This document shows, piece after piece, positions 26,909-34,783 of a DNA stretch of 50,646 nucleotides. The stretch is from Acidobacteriaceae bacterium (GTDB lineage Bacteria > Acidobacteriota > Terriglobia > Terriglobales > Acidobacteriaceae), in the NCBI GenBank assembly GCA_027307045.1, contig DAHUXR010000019.1, positions 1 through 50,646 on the forward strand, given 5' to 3'. The translations under genes were made by a program, and so were the position numbers. Each line of letters begins with the position of its first letter. The first letter of the stretch is position 1. The notes beneath the pieces are model-generated. The model had not been told where the DNA came from. It saw only the letters and a list, made by a program, of their open reading frames with translations, and made no database searches.

Positions 26909-27904
26909 ATGCGGATTCTGGTAGCGGGCGGCGCGGGGTACGTTGGTTCAGCACTCATACCCAAGCTGCTGGAGCGTGGTTATGACGTGGACGTAGTAGA
27001 CCTTTTCTGGTTTGGAAATTCGCTTCCGCCGGAAGTCCGCATCATTAATCGCGATCTGTTCGATCTTCAGATCGACGATTTGAAGAACTATGAGCAGGTG
27101 ATATTCCTTGCCGGTCTTTCCAATGATCCCATGGCCGAATTTTCACCCAGCAAGAATTTTATTTTTAACGCGGCCGCCCCGGCCTATCTCTGCTACATCG
27201 CCAAGCAGGCCAAGGTGCGGCGCTATATTTACGCCAGCTCCTGCTCTGTATATGGCTATACGGAAAACGAACTGTTCGATGAAGACCGCCCCGTGGCTTC
27301 CTCATATCCCTATGGAATCTCCAAGCTCCAGGGAGAGCAGGCCGTCATGCAGCTCATCGACAATGATTTCTCCGTCATCGCGTTGCGCAAAGGCACTGTC
27401 TCAGGCTACAGCCCGCGCATGAGGTTCGATCTTATTATCAACACCATGTTCAAATGCGCGATGAAGGATGGCGTCATTCGGGTGAACAACCCTGCGACTT
27501 GGCGGCCGATCTTGAGTATTGAAGATGCGGCAATGGCTTATATTCGCGCCATTGAAGCGAACCAATCGCTTTCAGGGATTTTCAATATTGCATCCGGGAA
27601 CCATACCGTGGGAGAAGTGGCCGATCTGGTGAAAGTCACGATTCATGAAGAAACCGGAAACAGTCCGACACTGGATATCAAGCATATTCAGGACATCCGT
27701 AATTACAAAGTAGCGATTGAGCGGGCCAAGAATATTCTCAGTTTCCATCCTCATCATAGCGTCAAGACTATTGTTCGCAACCTGATTGAAAACATGTCAA
27801 AGTGCAAGGACTGGGACAATCCTAACTATTACAACATTCAGGTGTTCAAGGGACTCGACGATAAGGCAAAGGTGATAACCAGCTCAGTCGGGGCCACGCA
27901 ATGA
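26909..27904 (+). CDS. NAD-dependent epimerase/dehydratase (extended SDR)
   Basis: The 331-residue nucleotide-sugar SDR has GGAGYVGSALIPKLLERGY (7-25), the active-site YASSCSVYG (Ser110/Ser111) and YPYGISK (Tyr135, Lys139), and WRPILSIEDAAMAYIRAIE in the substrate-binding half. GGAGG lies five bases before the ATG. It overlaps rmlD by four bases. Reaction specificity (epimerase, dehydratase or decarboxylase) cannot be read from the sequence. Confidence 0.88.
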   Translation: MRILVAGGAGYVGSALIPKLLERGYDVDVVDLFWFGNSLPPEVRIINRDLFDLQIDDLKNYEQVIFLAGLSNDPMAEFSPSKNFIFNAAAPAYLCYIAKQAKVRRYIYASSCSVYGYTENELFDEDRPVASSYPYGISKLQGEQAVMQLIDNDFSVIALRKGTVSGYSPRMRFDLIINTMFKCAMKDGVIRVNNPATWRPILSIEDAAMAYIRAIEANQSLSGIFNIASGNHTVGEVADLVKVTIHEETGNSPTLDIKHIQDIRNYKVAIERAKNILSFHPHHSVKTIVRNLIENMSKCKDWDNPNYYNIQVFKGLDDKAKVITSSVGATQ

Positions 27905-28785
27905 AAATTGCGATAATCGGTGGAAACGGCCAGTTGGGCCGGGATGCAGGTTCAGCTTTCGCCGATGAAGGCCATGAGGTCACGAGCCTTACACATCAGG
28001 AGATAGAAGTTTCCTCGTTGGCGTCAGTCCGTGAGTCGCTCAGCGCTTTGCGGCCTGAGTTGGTATTGAACACGTCGGCGTTCCATCATGTGGAGAAATG
28101 TGAAGCCGATCCGGCGCTTGCATTTGCCATCAATGGTATTGGGGCGCGCAATCTGGCCCAGGTCACGCAGGAGATGGATGCCACGCTGATGCACATCAGC
28201 ACAGATTACGTGTTCGATGGGCGCAAGAATGCTCCATATACGGAAGCCGATGAGCCGGGTCCGCTGAACGTATATGGCAATACCAAGCTTTCCGGCGAAT
28301 TATTTGTGCGTTCCACCAACCTGCGCCATTTTGTAGTGCGCACGTCAGCGATTTATGGCGAAAATCCTTGCCGCGCCAAAGGCGGATTGAACTTTGTAGA
28401 ATTGATGCTGAAGCTCTCCACCGAGCGCAACGAGCTCAGAGTAGTGGACGATGAATTTGTTACGCCCACGCCCACAGTCCAGATCGCGCAGCAACTCGTG
28501 CGGCTGAGCCGCTCCTCGGACTACGGGCTGTATCATGCCACCGCTGAAGGCAGTTGCTCCTGGTTTGAGTTCGCCGCAGCCATTTTCGCCTTGACGAAGA
28601 CGAACATCCGTTTGGAACCGGCCCGGCCCGGAGAGTTCCCTGTAAAGGTGGCGCGGCCAAAGTACTCTGTCCTTGAGAATAAGGCGTTGAAGAACAAATC
28701 CCTGAACGTTTTCACCCACTGGAAAGAGGGCCTGGAAAATTATTTGGCTCGTCGTGCGCAAGCCGCGAGCCTGATTTCCGCCTAG
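27901..28785 (+). CDS. rmlD: dTDP-4-dehydrorhamnose reductase-like protein
   Basis: The 294-residue protein reduces 4-keto-6-deoxy nucleotide sugars, in the classical case the last step of dTDP-L-rhamnose synthesis. It has GGNGQLGRDAGSAF (7-20), HISTDYVFDGRKNAPYTE (Thr101, Tyr103), and NVYGNTKLSGE with the catalytic YxxxK (Tyr125, Lys129). No rmlA, rmlB or rmlC is present in the window, so it may instead reduce another 4-ketosugar, for example the GMD product. It is coupled to the upstream SDR gene. Confidence 0.85.
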   Translation: MKIAIIGGNGQLGRDAGSAFADEGHEVTSLTHQEIEVSSLASVRESLSALRPELVLNTSAFHHVEKCEADPALAFAINGIGARNLAQVTQEMDATLMHISTDYVFDGRKNAPYTEADEPGPLNVYGNTKLSGELFVRSTNLRHFVVRTSAIYGENPCRAKGGLNFVELMLKLSTERNELRVVDDEFVTPTPTVQIAQQLVRLSRSSDYGLYHATAEGSCSWFEFAAAIFALTKTNIRLEPARPGEFPVKVARPKYSVLENKALKNKSLNVFTHWKEGLENYLARRAQAASLISA

Positions 28786-28803
28786 AAGGCCAGCAATCAG
28801 CTT

Positions 28804-29907
28804 TCAAGCCAGCGAACGATACACGGCCAGCGCTTTCTCCGCCAGATTTCCAGCGGTGAACTGCTTACTTCTTTCCAGGCCGCGCGCGGCTAAATCTCTC
28901 TGCAGGGCAGGATCGCCAAGGACTTTGCCGAGCGCCGCCGTTATTGAATCCGTATCGCGCGGATCGATGAGGAGCGCGCCATCGCCGGCGACCTCCTCCA
29001 AAGAGGAACCGAAAGAAGTAATTGTAGGAACGCCGCTGGCCATGCTTTCCACTACAGGCAGACCAAAGCCCTCAAAAAATGAGGGAAAAACAAAAACTTC
29101 GGCGGCGTTATAGAAGAGCGGCAGATCGTCAAAGGGCACGAATCCGGGAAAGAGAACGCAATCCTCGAGCCCAAGTTCCTTGATCTTTCCGAGTAGCTGC
29201 TCGGACTGCCAATCCTTTTTCCCCACCATCACCAGTTTTGCGTCCAATCCTTGCTTGCGCAGCCGTGCATAGGCTTCCACCAGACGAGGAAGGTTTTTCC
29301 GCCCCTGGATCCTCCCGACATACAAGATAAACGGCATCGCGAGGCCATATTTACGCGCCAGATGTTCCTGGCTTTGCGCTTTATCTCTGGGATGGAAATC
29401 CGGTGACGCAGCCAGGTGCGCAACAGTGATTCTTTCGCGCGGGAGATCAAAGCGCCGCGCAATATCAGCCGCCGAAAACTCCGAGATTGTCATGATATGG
29501 TTGGCGCGTTTTGCCGACCATCGCACTAGAGTCTTCATACGTAACGCTTCCACCGGATGAAAGAACTCCGGAAAATGCTCGTGCGCCAGATCGTGGATCG
29601 CCAAAACAGTCCTGGTCTTAACGAATGGCGGCAGCACATACTGGGCGTGGAAAACATCCGGCTTTGTTTGAGCAAGCAGGCGCGGGAGAACGGCACAAAT
29701 CCTTACAATTGGGTTTTTAGGAATGGGAGTAAAGTGAAACGCTCCGCCCGCAGGATCTACCGCGCTTAGCGCGGAGGGATTGGTATAAAAAAGTTCATAT
29801 TGATTCTCTCCCGGGGAGTGCGCCAGGCCGCGGAGAAGCTGGCGGCAATATGTTTCATTGCCCCCGGATTGAGTGCCTAAGCTGTGTACGTCAATGGCTA
29901 TTTTCAT
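28804..29907 (-). CDS. GT4-family glycosyltransferase
   Basis: A 367-residue GT-B enzyme of the mannosyltransferase-like group. It opens MKIAIDVHSLGTQSGGNETYCRQLL, has AIHDLAHEHFPEFFHP and TISEFSAADIARRFDLP, then YVGRIQGRKNLPRLVEAYARL and PSFFEGFGLPVVESMASGVP with the conserved Glu pair. It is convergent with rmlD (18 bases between stops) and closes the polysaccharide locus on the minus strand. Confidence 0.9.
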   Translation of the reverse strand: MKIAIDVHSLGTQSGGNETYCRQLLRGLAHSPGENQYELFYTNPSALSAVDPAGGAFHFTPIPKNPIVRICAVLPRLLAQTKPDVFHAQYVLPPFVKTRTVLAIHDLAHEHFPEFFHPVEALRMKTLVRWSAKRANHIMTISEFSAADIARRFDLPRERITVAHLAASPDFHPRDKAQSQEHLARKYGLAMPFILYVGRIQGRKNLPRLVEAYARLRKQGLDAKLVMVGKKDWQSEQLLGKIKELGLEDCVLFPGFVPFDDLPLFYNAAEVFVFPSFFEGFGLPVVESMASGVPTITSFGSSLEEVAGDGALLIDPRDTDSITAALGKVLGDPALQRDLAARGLERSKQFTAGNLAEKALAVYRSLA

Positions 29908-29978
29908 CAGGCAGAATGCTGGTGTGCTGCTGCTCCATCCTAAAGCGTTTCGGCGTAGCGTGAAAGGCGGAAAGTTCT

Positions 29979-30965
29979 TTACAACATGGACAGGACTTTT
30001 TCCGAAACATTGGCGCCGCAGATGACGATAGCCACTTTCTTCCTCTTATATTGGTCAGCGGTCTTCAGGAAGGCTGCGACAGCAACGGCGGCCGCGCCTT
30101 CAATTACCCATCCTTTCAAAGCGCGGACCTTGCGCATGGCATCGAGAATCTCTGTCTCTGATACGAGGACGGAGGTGTCGATAACCTGGGAGCAGATTTC
30201 CAGCGTCACGGAGCCGGGTTCAAGACCGCCGGCCGTGCTTTCAGAAAGGGTAGGCTGTTCTGCGACCTCGAGGATACGCCCTGCTTTAATCGATTGATAA
30301 AGGACGGGAGAGTTTTTCGGCCAGCAGCCTACCACCTCGGTCTGCGCAGAAGCGCATTTCAGGTAAGCGCCAATCCCGCCAATGAGTCCGCCCCCGCCAA
30401 CAGTGACAAATATTGCGTCCAGCGACGGCAATTGGCGTAGCAATTCAACGGCGATGGTGCCCTGCCCCGCCATGACCTGAGTGTCGTTATAAGGTGAAAT
30501 GAATATCTTGCCTTGCTGGGACGCGGAGGCCCGCGCCGCTAACTCCGCCTCAAGCGGATCGTTTCCTATGCGTTTTATATGGGCGCCACATTCCTCGATG
30601 CGTTGCACTTTGGAGGACGAGACATGGTTTGAGACATAGACCTGAGCGGTGATTCCGGCTGCCTTTGCAGCGGCGGCGACTCCCAGTCCGTGATTGCCGT
30701 TGGAGGCGGCGATTACCCCTTGTGCAGCCTGTTCGGGCGAGAGGGAAAGAATTTTGTTGCTGGCCCCGCGAAGCTTGAATGAGCCAGTACTTTGCAGAGT
30801 CTCCAGCTTAAAAAAGAGCTCAACGCTCTCGGCGGGAGCGAAGCCCTCAATCTTTTCGACGGGAGTTTCAACCACCACAGGCCGAATTCTGCCAGCTGCT
30901 TCTATAACCTGGGCTGCCAGTTTGGCGATGGCATCAGTTGCTGTTGGCCGGGCACTATGACTCAT
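29979..30965 (-). CDS. PLP-dependent threonine/serine ammonia-lyase (fold type II)
   Basis: A 328-residue enzyme. The PLP lysine is in STGSFKLRGA (Lys64), with SNGNHGLGVAAAAKA and the phosphate-binding TVGGGGLIGGIGAYL. The length equals the catabolic threonine dehydratase/serine racemase type, and there is no C-terminal ACT regulatory domain. It would deaminate threonine or serine to a 2-oxo acid; serine racemase or threo-3-hydroxyaspartate ammonia-lyase are alternatives. Gene symbols tdcB or ilvA would be guesses. Confidence 0.88.
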   Translation of the reverse strand: MSHSARPTATDAIAKLAAQVIEAAGRIRPVVVETPVEKIEGFAPAESVELFFKLETLQSTGSFKLRGASNKILSLSPEQAAQGVIAASNGNHGLGVAAAAKAAGITAQVYVSNHVSSSKVQRIEECGAHIKRIGNDPLEAELAARASASQQGKIFISPYNDTQVMAGQGTIAVELLRQLPSLDAIFVTVGGGGLIGGIGAYLKCASAQTEVVGCWPKNSPVLYQSIKAGRILEVAEQPTLSESTAGGLEPGSVTLEICSQVIDTSVLVSETEILDAMRKVRALKGWVIEGAAAVAVAAFLKTADQYKRKKVAIVICGANVSEKVLSML

Positions 30966-31004
30966 TGCCTTATTGTGCCACGAGCGCAGATCACGAGCCT
31001 GAAG

Positions 31005-31457
31005 CTACTTCTGGATTGACTTCAAGTAATCGGTAATGTTTTGCAGGCGAACTTCGCCGTAATCGCGGTCTTTCTGGATCTGGTGGAAGATCGGCCCCCA
31101 AACCGGCATTTCGCGGGAACCATGGCCAGCAAAGGTTTCATCGCCCAGGATGATCTTGCGCACGCGGCCTGTGGGAAATACTCCACCACTCCGCTGGGAA
31201 ATCGTGGAAAGATCCGGCATTTTGGTGGTGAGAGCCGATGCGACGGGGCCGTCACCTTTACCTTCCACTCCGTGGCAGGTGGCGCAATGAGCACGATAGA
31301 TGTCGGGCCCCTTCAGGGACTGGATGAGGCGCACGGGATCGTGCTGTTGGCTTTTTGCTTTTTCGTCCGGAGCTGTGCTCGCGGCGGCGAAAAGCCCTGC
31401 CAGCAGAACCGCTCCCTGTAAGACCATAACGTAAACACCAGCTTTTGATCGTTTCAT
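31005..31457 (-). CDS. Exported mono-heme cytochrome c
   Basis: The 150-residue protein has an N-terminal hydrophobic export signal (about 8-28), one CATCH heme-binding motif (Cys58, Cys61, His62) and a likely Met ligand in SREMPVWGPIF (Met117). It belongs to the class I cytochrome c fold and probably carries electrons in the periplasm; no partner oxidase is nearby. It is divergent from the small Cys4 protein, and the shared upstream region has two CRP/FNR-like sites. Confidence 0.85.
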   Translation of the reverse strand: MKRSKAGVYVMVLQGAVLLAGLFAAASTAPDEKAKSQQHDPVRLIQSLKGPDIYRAHCATCHGVEGKGDGPVASALTTKMPDLSTISQRSGGVFPTGRVRKIILGDETFAGHGSREMPVWGPIFHQIQKDRDYGEVRLQNITDYLKSIQK

Positions 31458-31550
31458 TTGACTCGGGCTCCTGGTTCTGTTGAGTTCTTCCGGCTGGCCG
31501 CGGACAACATCGACGCCAAAGCAATCGTAACGCCCGGTGTACCAGGGGAA

Positions 31551-31567
31551 GCGTGACGAATATCACA
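31551..31567. promoter_or_regulatory. CRP/FNR-like binding site 1
   Basis: GCGTGACGAATATCACA contains the GTGA-N6-TCACA dyad of CRP/FNR-family sites, in the divergent region 94 bases from the cytochrome c start. Confidence 0.5.
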
Positions 31568-31609
31568 CACCATGCCTGAATTTGCAGGCTGTCCGCGCGG
31601 GCATGGAAA

Positions 31610-31626
31610 GCGTGACGGGCATCACA
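31610..31626. promoter_or_regulatory. CRP/FNR-like binding site 2
   Basis: GCGTGACGGGCATCACA is a 14/17 copy of the first site, 59 bases away, with the same GTGA-N6-TCACA dyad. It is about 55 bases before the small plus-strand gene at 31681. Two matching copies make chance less likely. Confidence 0.5.
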
Positions 31627-31680
31627 GCCCGGGATTAACGGATCGGTAGATGATTGAAAAAAGCTTAAGGAGTCAGGAAC

Positions 31681-31917
31681 ATGGTTTCAGAGTGCGCTAA
31701 CCCGAGCTGCCGGAAGCCGTTCATTTATTACCGGCACGGCAAGCTCTTTTCTGTCCCGCGCGCAATTGCCTCCGCGACGCGAGCCACGATAGAGCATTTT
31801 TGGCTGTGCCAGAGTTGTGCGGAGAGCATGGCTATTGAAGTCCGTCACGGCGGTAATCCATCGCTAGTTTCTCGCCAGCCATCTGGAAAAACGTTGCAGC
31901 TTGAATATGAGCTTTGA
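31681..31917 (+). CDS. Small Cys4 (probable zinc-binding) protein of unknown function
   Basis: A 78-residue protein with two cysteine pairs, Cys5/Cys10 (ECANPSC) and Cys43/Cys46 (WLCQSC), around a YYRHGKLF strand, suggesting a zinc ribbon. AAGGAG lies eight bases before the ATG, a strong start. Similar short proteins occur as uncharacterised proteins in Acidobacteriota as far as I recall. The position behind CRP/FNR-like sites suggests regulated expression. No function is assigned. Confidence 0.75.
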   Translation: MVSECANPSCRKPFIYYRHGKLFSVPRAIASATRATIEHFWLCQSCAESMAIEVRHGGNPSLVSRQPSGKTLQLEYEL

Positions 31918-32038
31918 AATAGACGATCCGGCCGCTCAGTTTATGGTTCAGATCACTGCAAGTATTGGAGCAGGCCGGCTGTTCGTAAATTATTTCGAAT
32001 GTAACGAGATCAAATCTCTCCGTGAAGGCATCCAATAG
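31907..32038 (+). CDS. Possible 43-residue small protein
   Basis: An ATG inside the end of the Cys4 gene opens a 43-codon frame (MSFEIDDPAAQFMVQITASI...) ending three bases before the next GTG start. The tight packing suggests translational coupling, but there is no ribosome site and no family. It may simply be spacer. Confidence 0.3.
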   Translation: MSFEIDDPAAQFMVQITASIGAGRLFVNYFECNEIKSLREGIQ

Positions 32039-32041
32039 GAC

Positions 32042-32290
32042 GTGGTGAAGCGTGTAGCATTTAACGCGGCTGGTTGGGCCCTCCTGATGCTGGGCGGGGC
32101 AGGCCTGGTGCTGCCGGTCCTTCCGGGCGTGGTGCTCCTGATTGTTGGCTTGTCATTTCTTTCGTTGGAATATAAGTGGGCGCGTCGCTGGATGGGCCCG
32201 TTGCTCCGTCGCTTTCCCGCAGCTGAAAAGAAACTTCAGGTATTTCTTGCCCGCCATCAGAGGCCTGTTTCTGCGGACGTATCCGCATAA
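32042..32290 (+). CDS. Small PGPGW/DUF454-like membrane protein
   Basis: An 82-residue protein with a GTG start (a second GTG follows at 32045; AGGA lies just upstream). A hydrophobic hairpin AGWALLMLGGAGLVLPVLPGVVLLIVGLSFLS gives two short helices around a PVLPG turn, then the basic tail EYKWARRWMGPLLRRFP. This is the layout of the PGPGW transmembrane family. It is an inner-membrane protein of unknown function. Confidence 0.7.
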   Translation: MVKRVAFNAAGWALLMLGGAGLVLPVLPGVVLLIVGLSFLSLEYKWARRWMGPLLRRFPAAEKKLQVFLARHQRPVSADVSA

Positions 32291-32375
32291 GGCTCTTCGT
32301 TGCTCTTATTCCTCCCTGTTATTCCGACCCGCTTTTCTTAAGAAATTCTGATGGGCTTTCATGCGGCAACCGCGC

Positions 32376-33308
32376 TTATTTGTGTGGATTCTGCTTGTGT
32401 AGAGGCGGCTGCTTGACCGGACGTCCCTTAGCGGGAGCGGCAAGCAGTTCTTGTATGGCCTCCTGGAGCGTCAGTTCAGACGAGACCGGCTGAAATCGAG
32501 AATTGATCTCCTTGCGCTGAAACTTGAATGAATTGAACAGGAACATTTTTCCCTTCAGGTTCACATCCAGTGTTGTAATGCGCCACTTCCCCGGAGCCAG
32601 TTGGGTTTGAGCGATCTCATAAATCCCACCTTTGTTAAGGCGCCCGACGATGCCCCAGCCAAAGCTTACGTCCTTGACCAGAATGCCCTCGATTCGGACG
32701 ATGCGTTCCTGCGTGGGCTCTATCCAGACTGACCCTTCCATGCCGCGATACATTTGCGTTTCGCGGTCTTTGGGGGCGAAATCCGGGTCGGGGCGAAAAT
32801 CAAAGCGAAGCAGGCCCTTCTCTATGCCTGCATAGTCAAAGAAGAACGCTTTCGGAAACGCCCTTACGATCCTGATGCGGCGCTGCGTTTCGCTTTTCTG
32901 GTCTTTCAACTCATTCTTAAGCGCGTCCCGGTCAGACAACAGTTTTTCCAGTCGGTGCTGCTGCTTTGCCTGCTGGTCTGGAGAGAGCGGCTCGCCATTG
33001 AACAATGCGATCCGGTCTGCCCGCCCCTGGGCGGTTTCAATGACCGAACGCGTTTCGGAACCCCAATTCCAGTCCAGCCGCTCCTGGTAGCGATACGGTT
33101 TGGGATTTTCAAGGTCAGCTCGCTCGTGTTCGGAAGCGCGAGCAATGAGCGCCAGATGTTCTTCTGATGCAGGATGAGTAGGTTTTTGTCCAAAAGCTGT
33201 ACCGGCGAGCAGTCCCGCCAACAGCAGCGTAGATAACGCCTGTTTTGCCAGGGCCACACGGAAGCCTTGCGAGTGGTCCCGGTGCGCGTTTCGAGCGTGG
33301 CGCGACAT
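32376..33308 (-). CDS. Exported protein of unknown function in the RND operon
   Basis: The 310-residue protein has a signal peptide after a basic N-terminus (hydrophobic core about 25-38, AFGQ cleavage region), then a charged region with a coiled-coil-like stretch (QQHRLEKLLSDRDALKNELKDQK). A beta-rich C-terminal half contains GMEGSVWIEPTQERIVRIEG and NLKGKMFLFNSFKFQRKEINSRF, reminiscent of LolA/outer-membrane lipoprotein-sorting folds, though no firm match can be claimed. Its ATG overlaps the stop of the outer-membrane efflux gene by one base (TAATG), so it is the fourth gene of the efflux operon. It is likely periplasmic and may assist the pump or respond to its substrate. Confidence 0.75.
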   Translation of the reverse strand: MSRHARNAHRDHSQGFRVALAKQALSTLLLAGLLAGTAFGQKPTHPASEEHLALIARASEHERADLENPKPYRYQERLDWNWGSETRSVIETAQGRADRIALFNGEPLSPDQQAKQQHRLEKLLSDRDALKNELKDQKSETQRRIRIVRAFPKAFFFDYAGIEKGLLRFDFRPDPDFAPKDRETQMYRGMEGSVWIEPTQERIVRIEGILVKDVSFGWGIVGRLNKGGIYEIAQTQLAPGKWRITTLDVNLKGKMFLFNSFKFQRKEINSRFQPVSSELTLQEAIQELLAAPAKGRPVKQPPLHKQNPHK

Positions 33309-34783
33309 TATGGTTCGATCGCTTGTTTTATCGTGGCTTTAACGCGGATAGTCTGCAGGCTGGAAGAGTCCCAGCCGCCGCCAAGGGCTTTTACCAAACT
33401 CACAGAAGTGACCAGGCGCTGGCCGAGGATCTGAGTGGCCAGACGCTGCGCATCCAGAAGATTTTCTTCAGCGGTGATTACGTCAAGGTAAGTAACCAGG
33501 CCGCCGGTGTATCGATCATTGGCGATCTGCAAGGCCCGTTGAGACGCGTTTACGGCTTGCTGTTGGGTTTCCGCCGCTTCAGCCAACACATTCAGGCCGG
33601 AAAGCGAGTCCTCCACTTCCTGGAAGGCCGTCAGCACCGTCTGCCGGTAGTTGGCGATAGAAGCGCCGTATCCTGACTTGGCAAAGTCCACCTGAGCGCG
33701 CCGTCGCCCGCCGCTGAGGACAGTTTCCGCCACATTGGCGCCGAGCGCCCAAAAGCCCGTGGAAGCGCCAATGATGCTGCCCAGAGCGGTATTCTCAAAC
33801 CCACCCGCCGCGGAGAGATTGATGCCTGGATAGTAAGCGCTTTTGGCTACTCCGATTTGCGCGTTTTGCGCCGCCATCTGCCTCTCAGTCTGGGCAATGT
33901 CCGGACGACGCTCCAGAACGTCTGACGGCAGGCCGATTGGCACCGCGGGCGGAGCCAGCGCCAGCGGTTTTACCGGCACGCTGAAATTTGAGGCAGGAAC
34001 CCCGACCAGTGCGGCAATTGCATGCTCAAACTGTGCCCGCTGTTGCCGCAACAGCGTGGCCTGCGTTCGCGTGGAATTCAGCAGCGCTTCCTGCTGGGCC
34101 ACGTCCAGCCCGGAGGCAATGCCTCCGGCATGGCGGTTCTGGACCAGCGTTAAGGATTTATTCTGGTCCTCAACAGAAGTATTGACTACCGCTATTTCAG
34201 CATCGAGTTCACGCAGTGAGAAGTAATCCACAGCCAACTCTGAGGTAATCACCAGCCGGACATTTTCCAGAGCGGCTGCGGATGCCTGATAATTTGCGTT
34301 CGCGGACTCCACGCTGCGCCTTACGCCGCCAAAAAGGTCTGCTTCCCAGGTGAGATTGAAGGGAATCAGGAAATCATTGGACGTGGTTGGGGACGTCAGC
34401 GGGATACCAGTCGTGGTCGGCTTGCCGGCGGAATTCCGAGCGCGTTGGACGGCAACGCCCGTGTTCAACTGGGGAAATAATCCCGACTGAGTGATTCGCG
34501 CTGAAGCTCGCGCTTGTTCCAGTTGATAGCGCGCTACTTCAATGGTCTGGTTGGATTTGAGAGCCCGCGTTTCATATTGATCCAGTTCGCTGTCAGCGAA
34601 CGTAGTCCACCAGTTGCCTTTCGGGATCGAGTCTTTGGGATCGGCGGCACGCCATGGAGGCTGCTCCTTCCATGCAGGAGCAGTGGCGACGTCAGGCCGA
34701 CGATAGTTGGGACCAACGGCACAACCACTCAGGAAAAATGCCAGCAGTAACGATGAACCTAATCGGAAGAAAATCTGCCTCAC
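33308..34783 (-). CDS. RND efflux outer-membrane lipoprotein (NodT/OprM family)
   Basis: A 491-residue TolC-fold channel. The lipobox FFLSGC has the acylation cysteine Cys21, followed by AVGPNYRRPDV, the classical start of mature NodT-family proteins. Two OEP repeats follow, with long helices (EVARYQLEQARASARITQSGLFP; QVDFAKSGYGASIANYRQTVLTAFQEVEDSLSGL). It forms the outer-membrane exit duct for the pump. It overlaps the adaptor gene by four bases. Confidence 0.92.
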   Translation of the reverse strand: MRQIFFRLGSSLLLAFFLSGCAVGPNYRRPDVATAPAWKEQPPWRAADPKDSIPKGNWWTTFADSELDQYETRALKSNQTIEVARYQLEQARASARITQSGLFPQLNTGVAVQRARNSAGKPTTTGIPLTSPTTSNDFLIPFNLTWEADLFGGVRRSVESANANYQASAAALENVRLVITSELAVDYFSLRELDAEIAVVNTSVEDQNKSLTLVQNRHAGGIASGLDVAQQEALLNSTRTQATLLRQQRAQFEHAIAALVGVPASNFSVPVKPLALAPPAVPIGLPSDVLERRPDIAQTERQMAAQNAQIGVAKSAYYPGINLSAAGGFENTALGSIIGASTGFWALGANVAETVLSGGRRRAQVDFAKSGYGASIANYRQTVLTAFQEVEDSLSGLNVLAEAAETQQQAVNASQRALQIANDRYTGGLVTYLDVITAEENLLDAQRLATQILGQRLVTSVSLVKALGGGWDSSSLQTIRVKATIKQAIEP

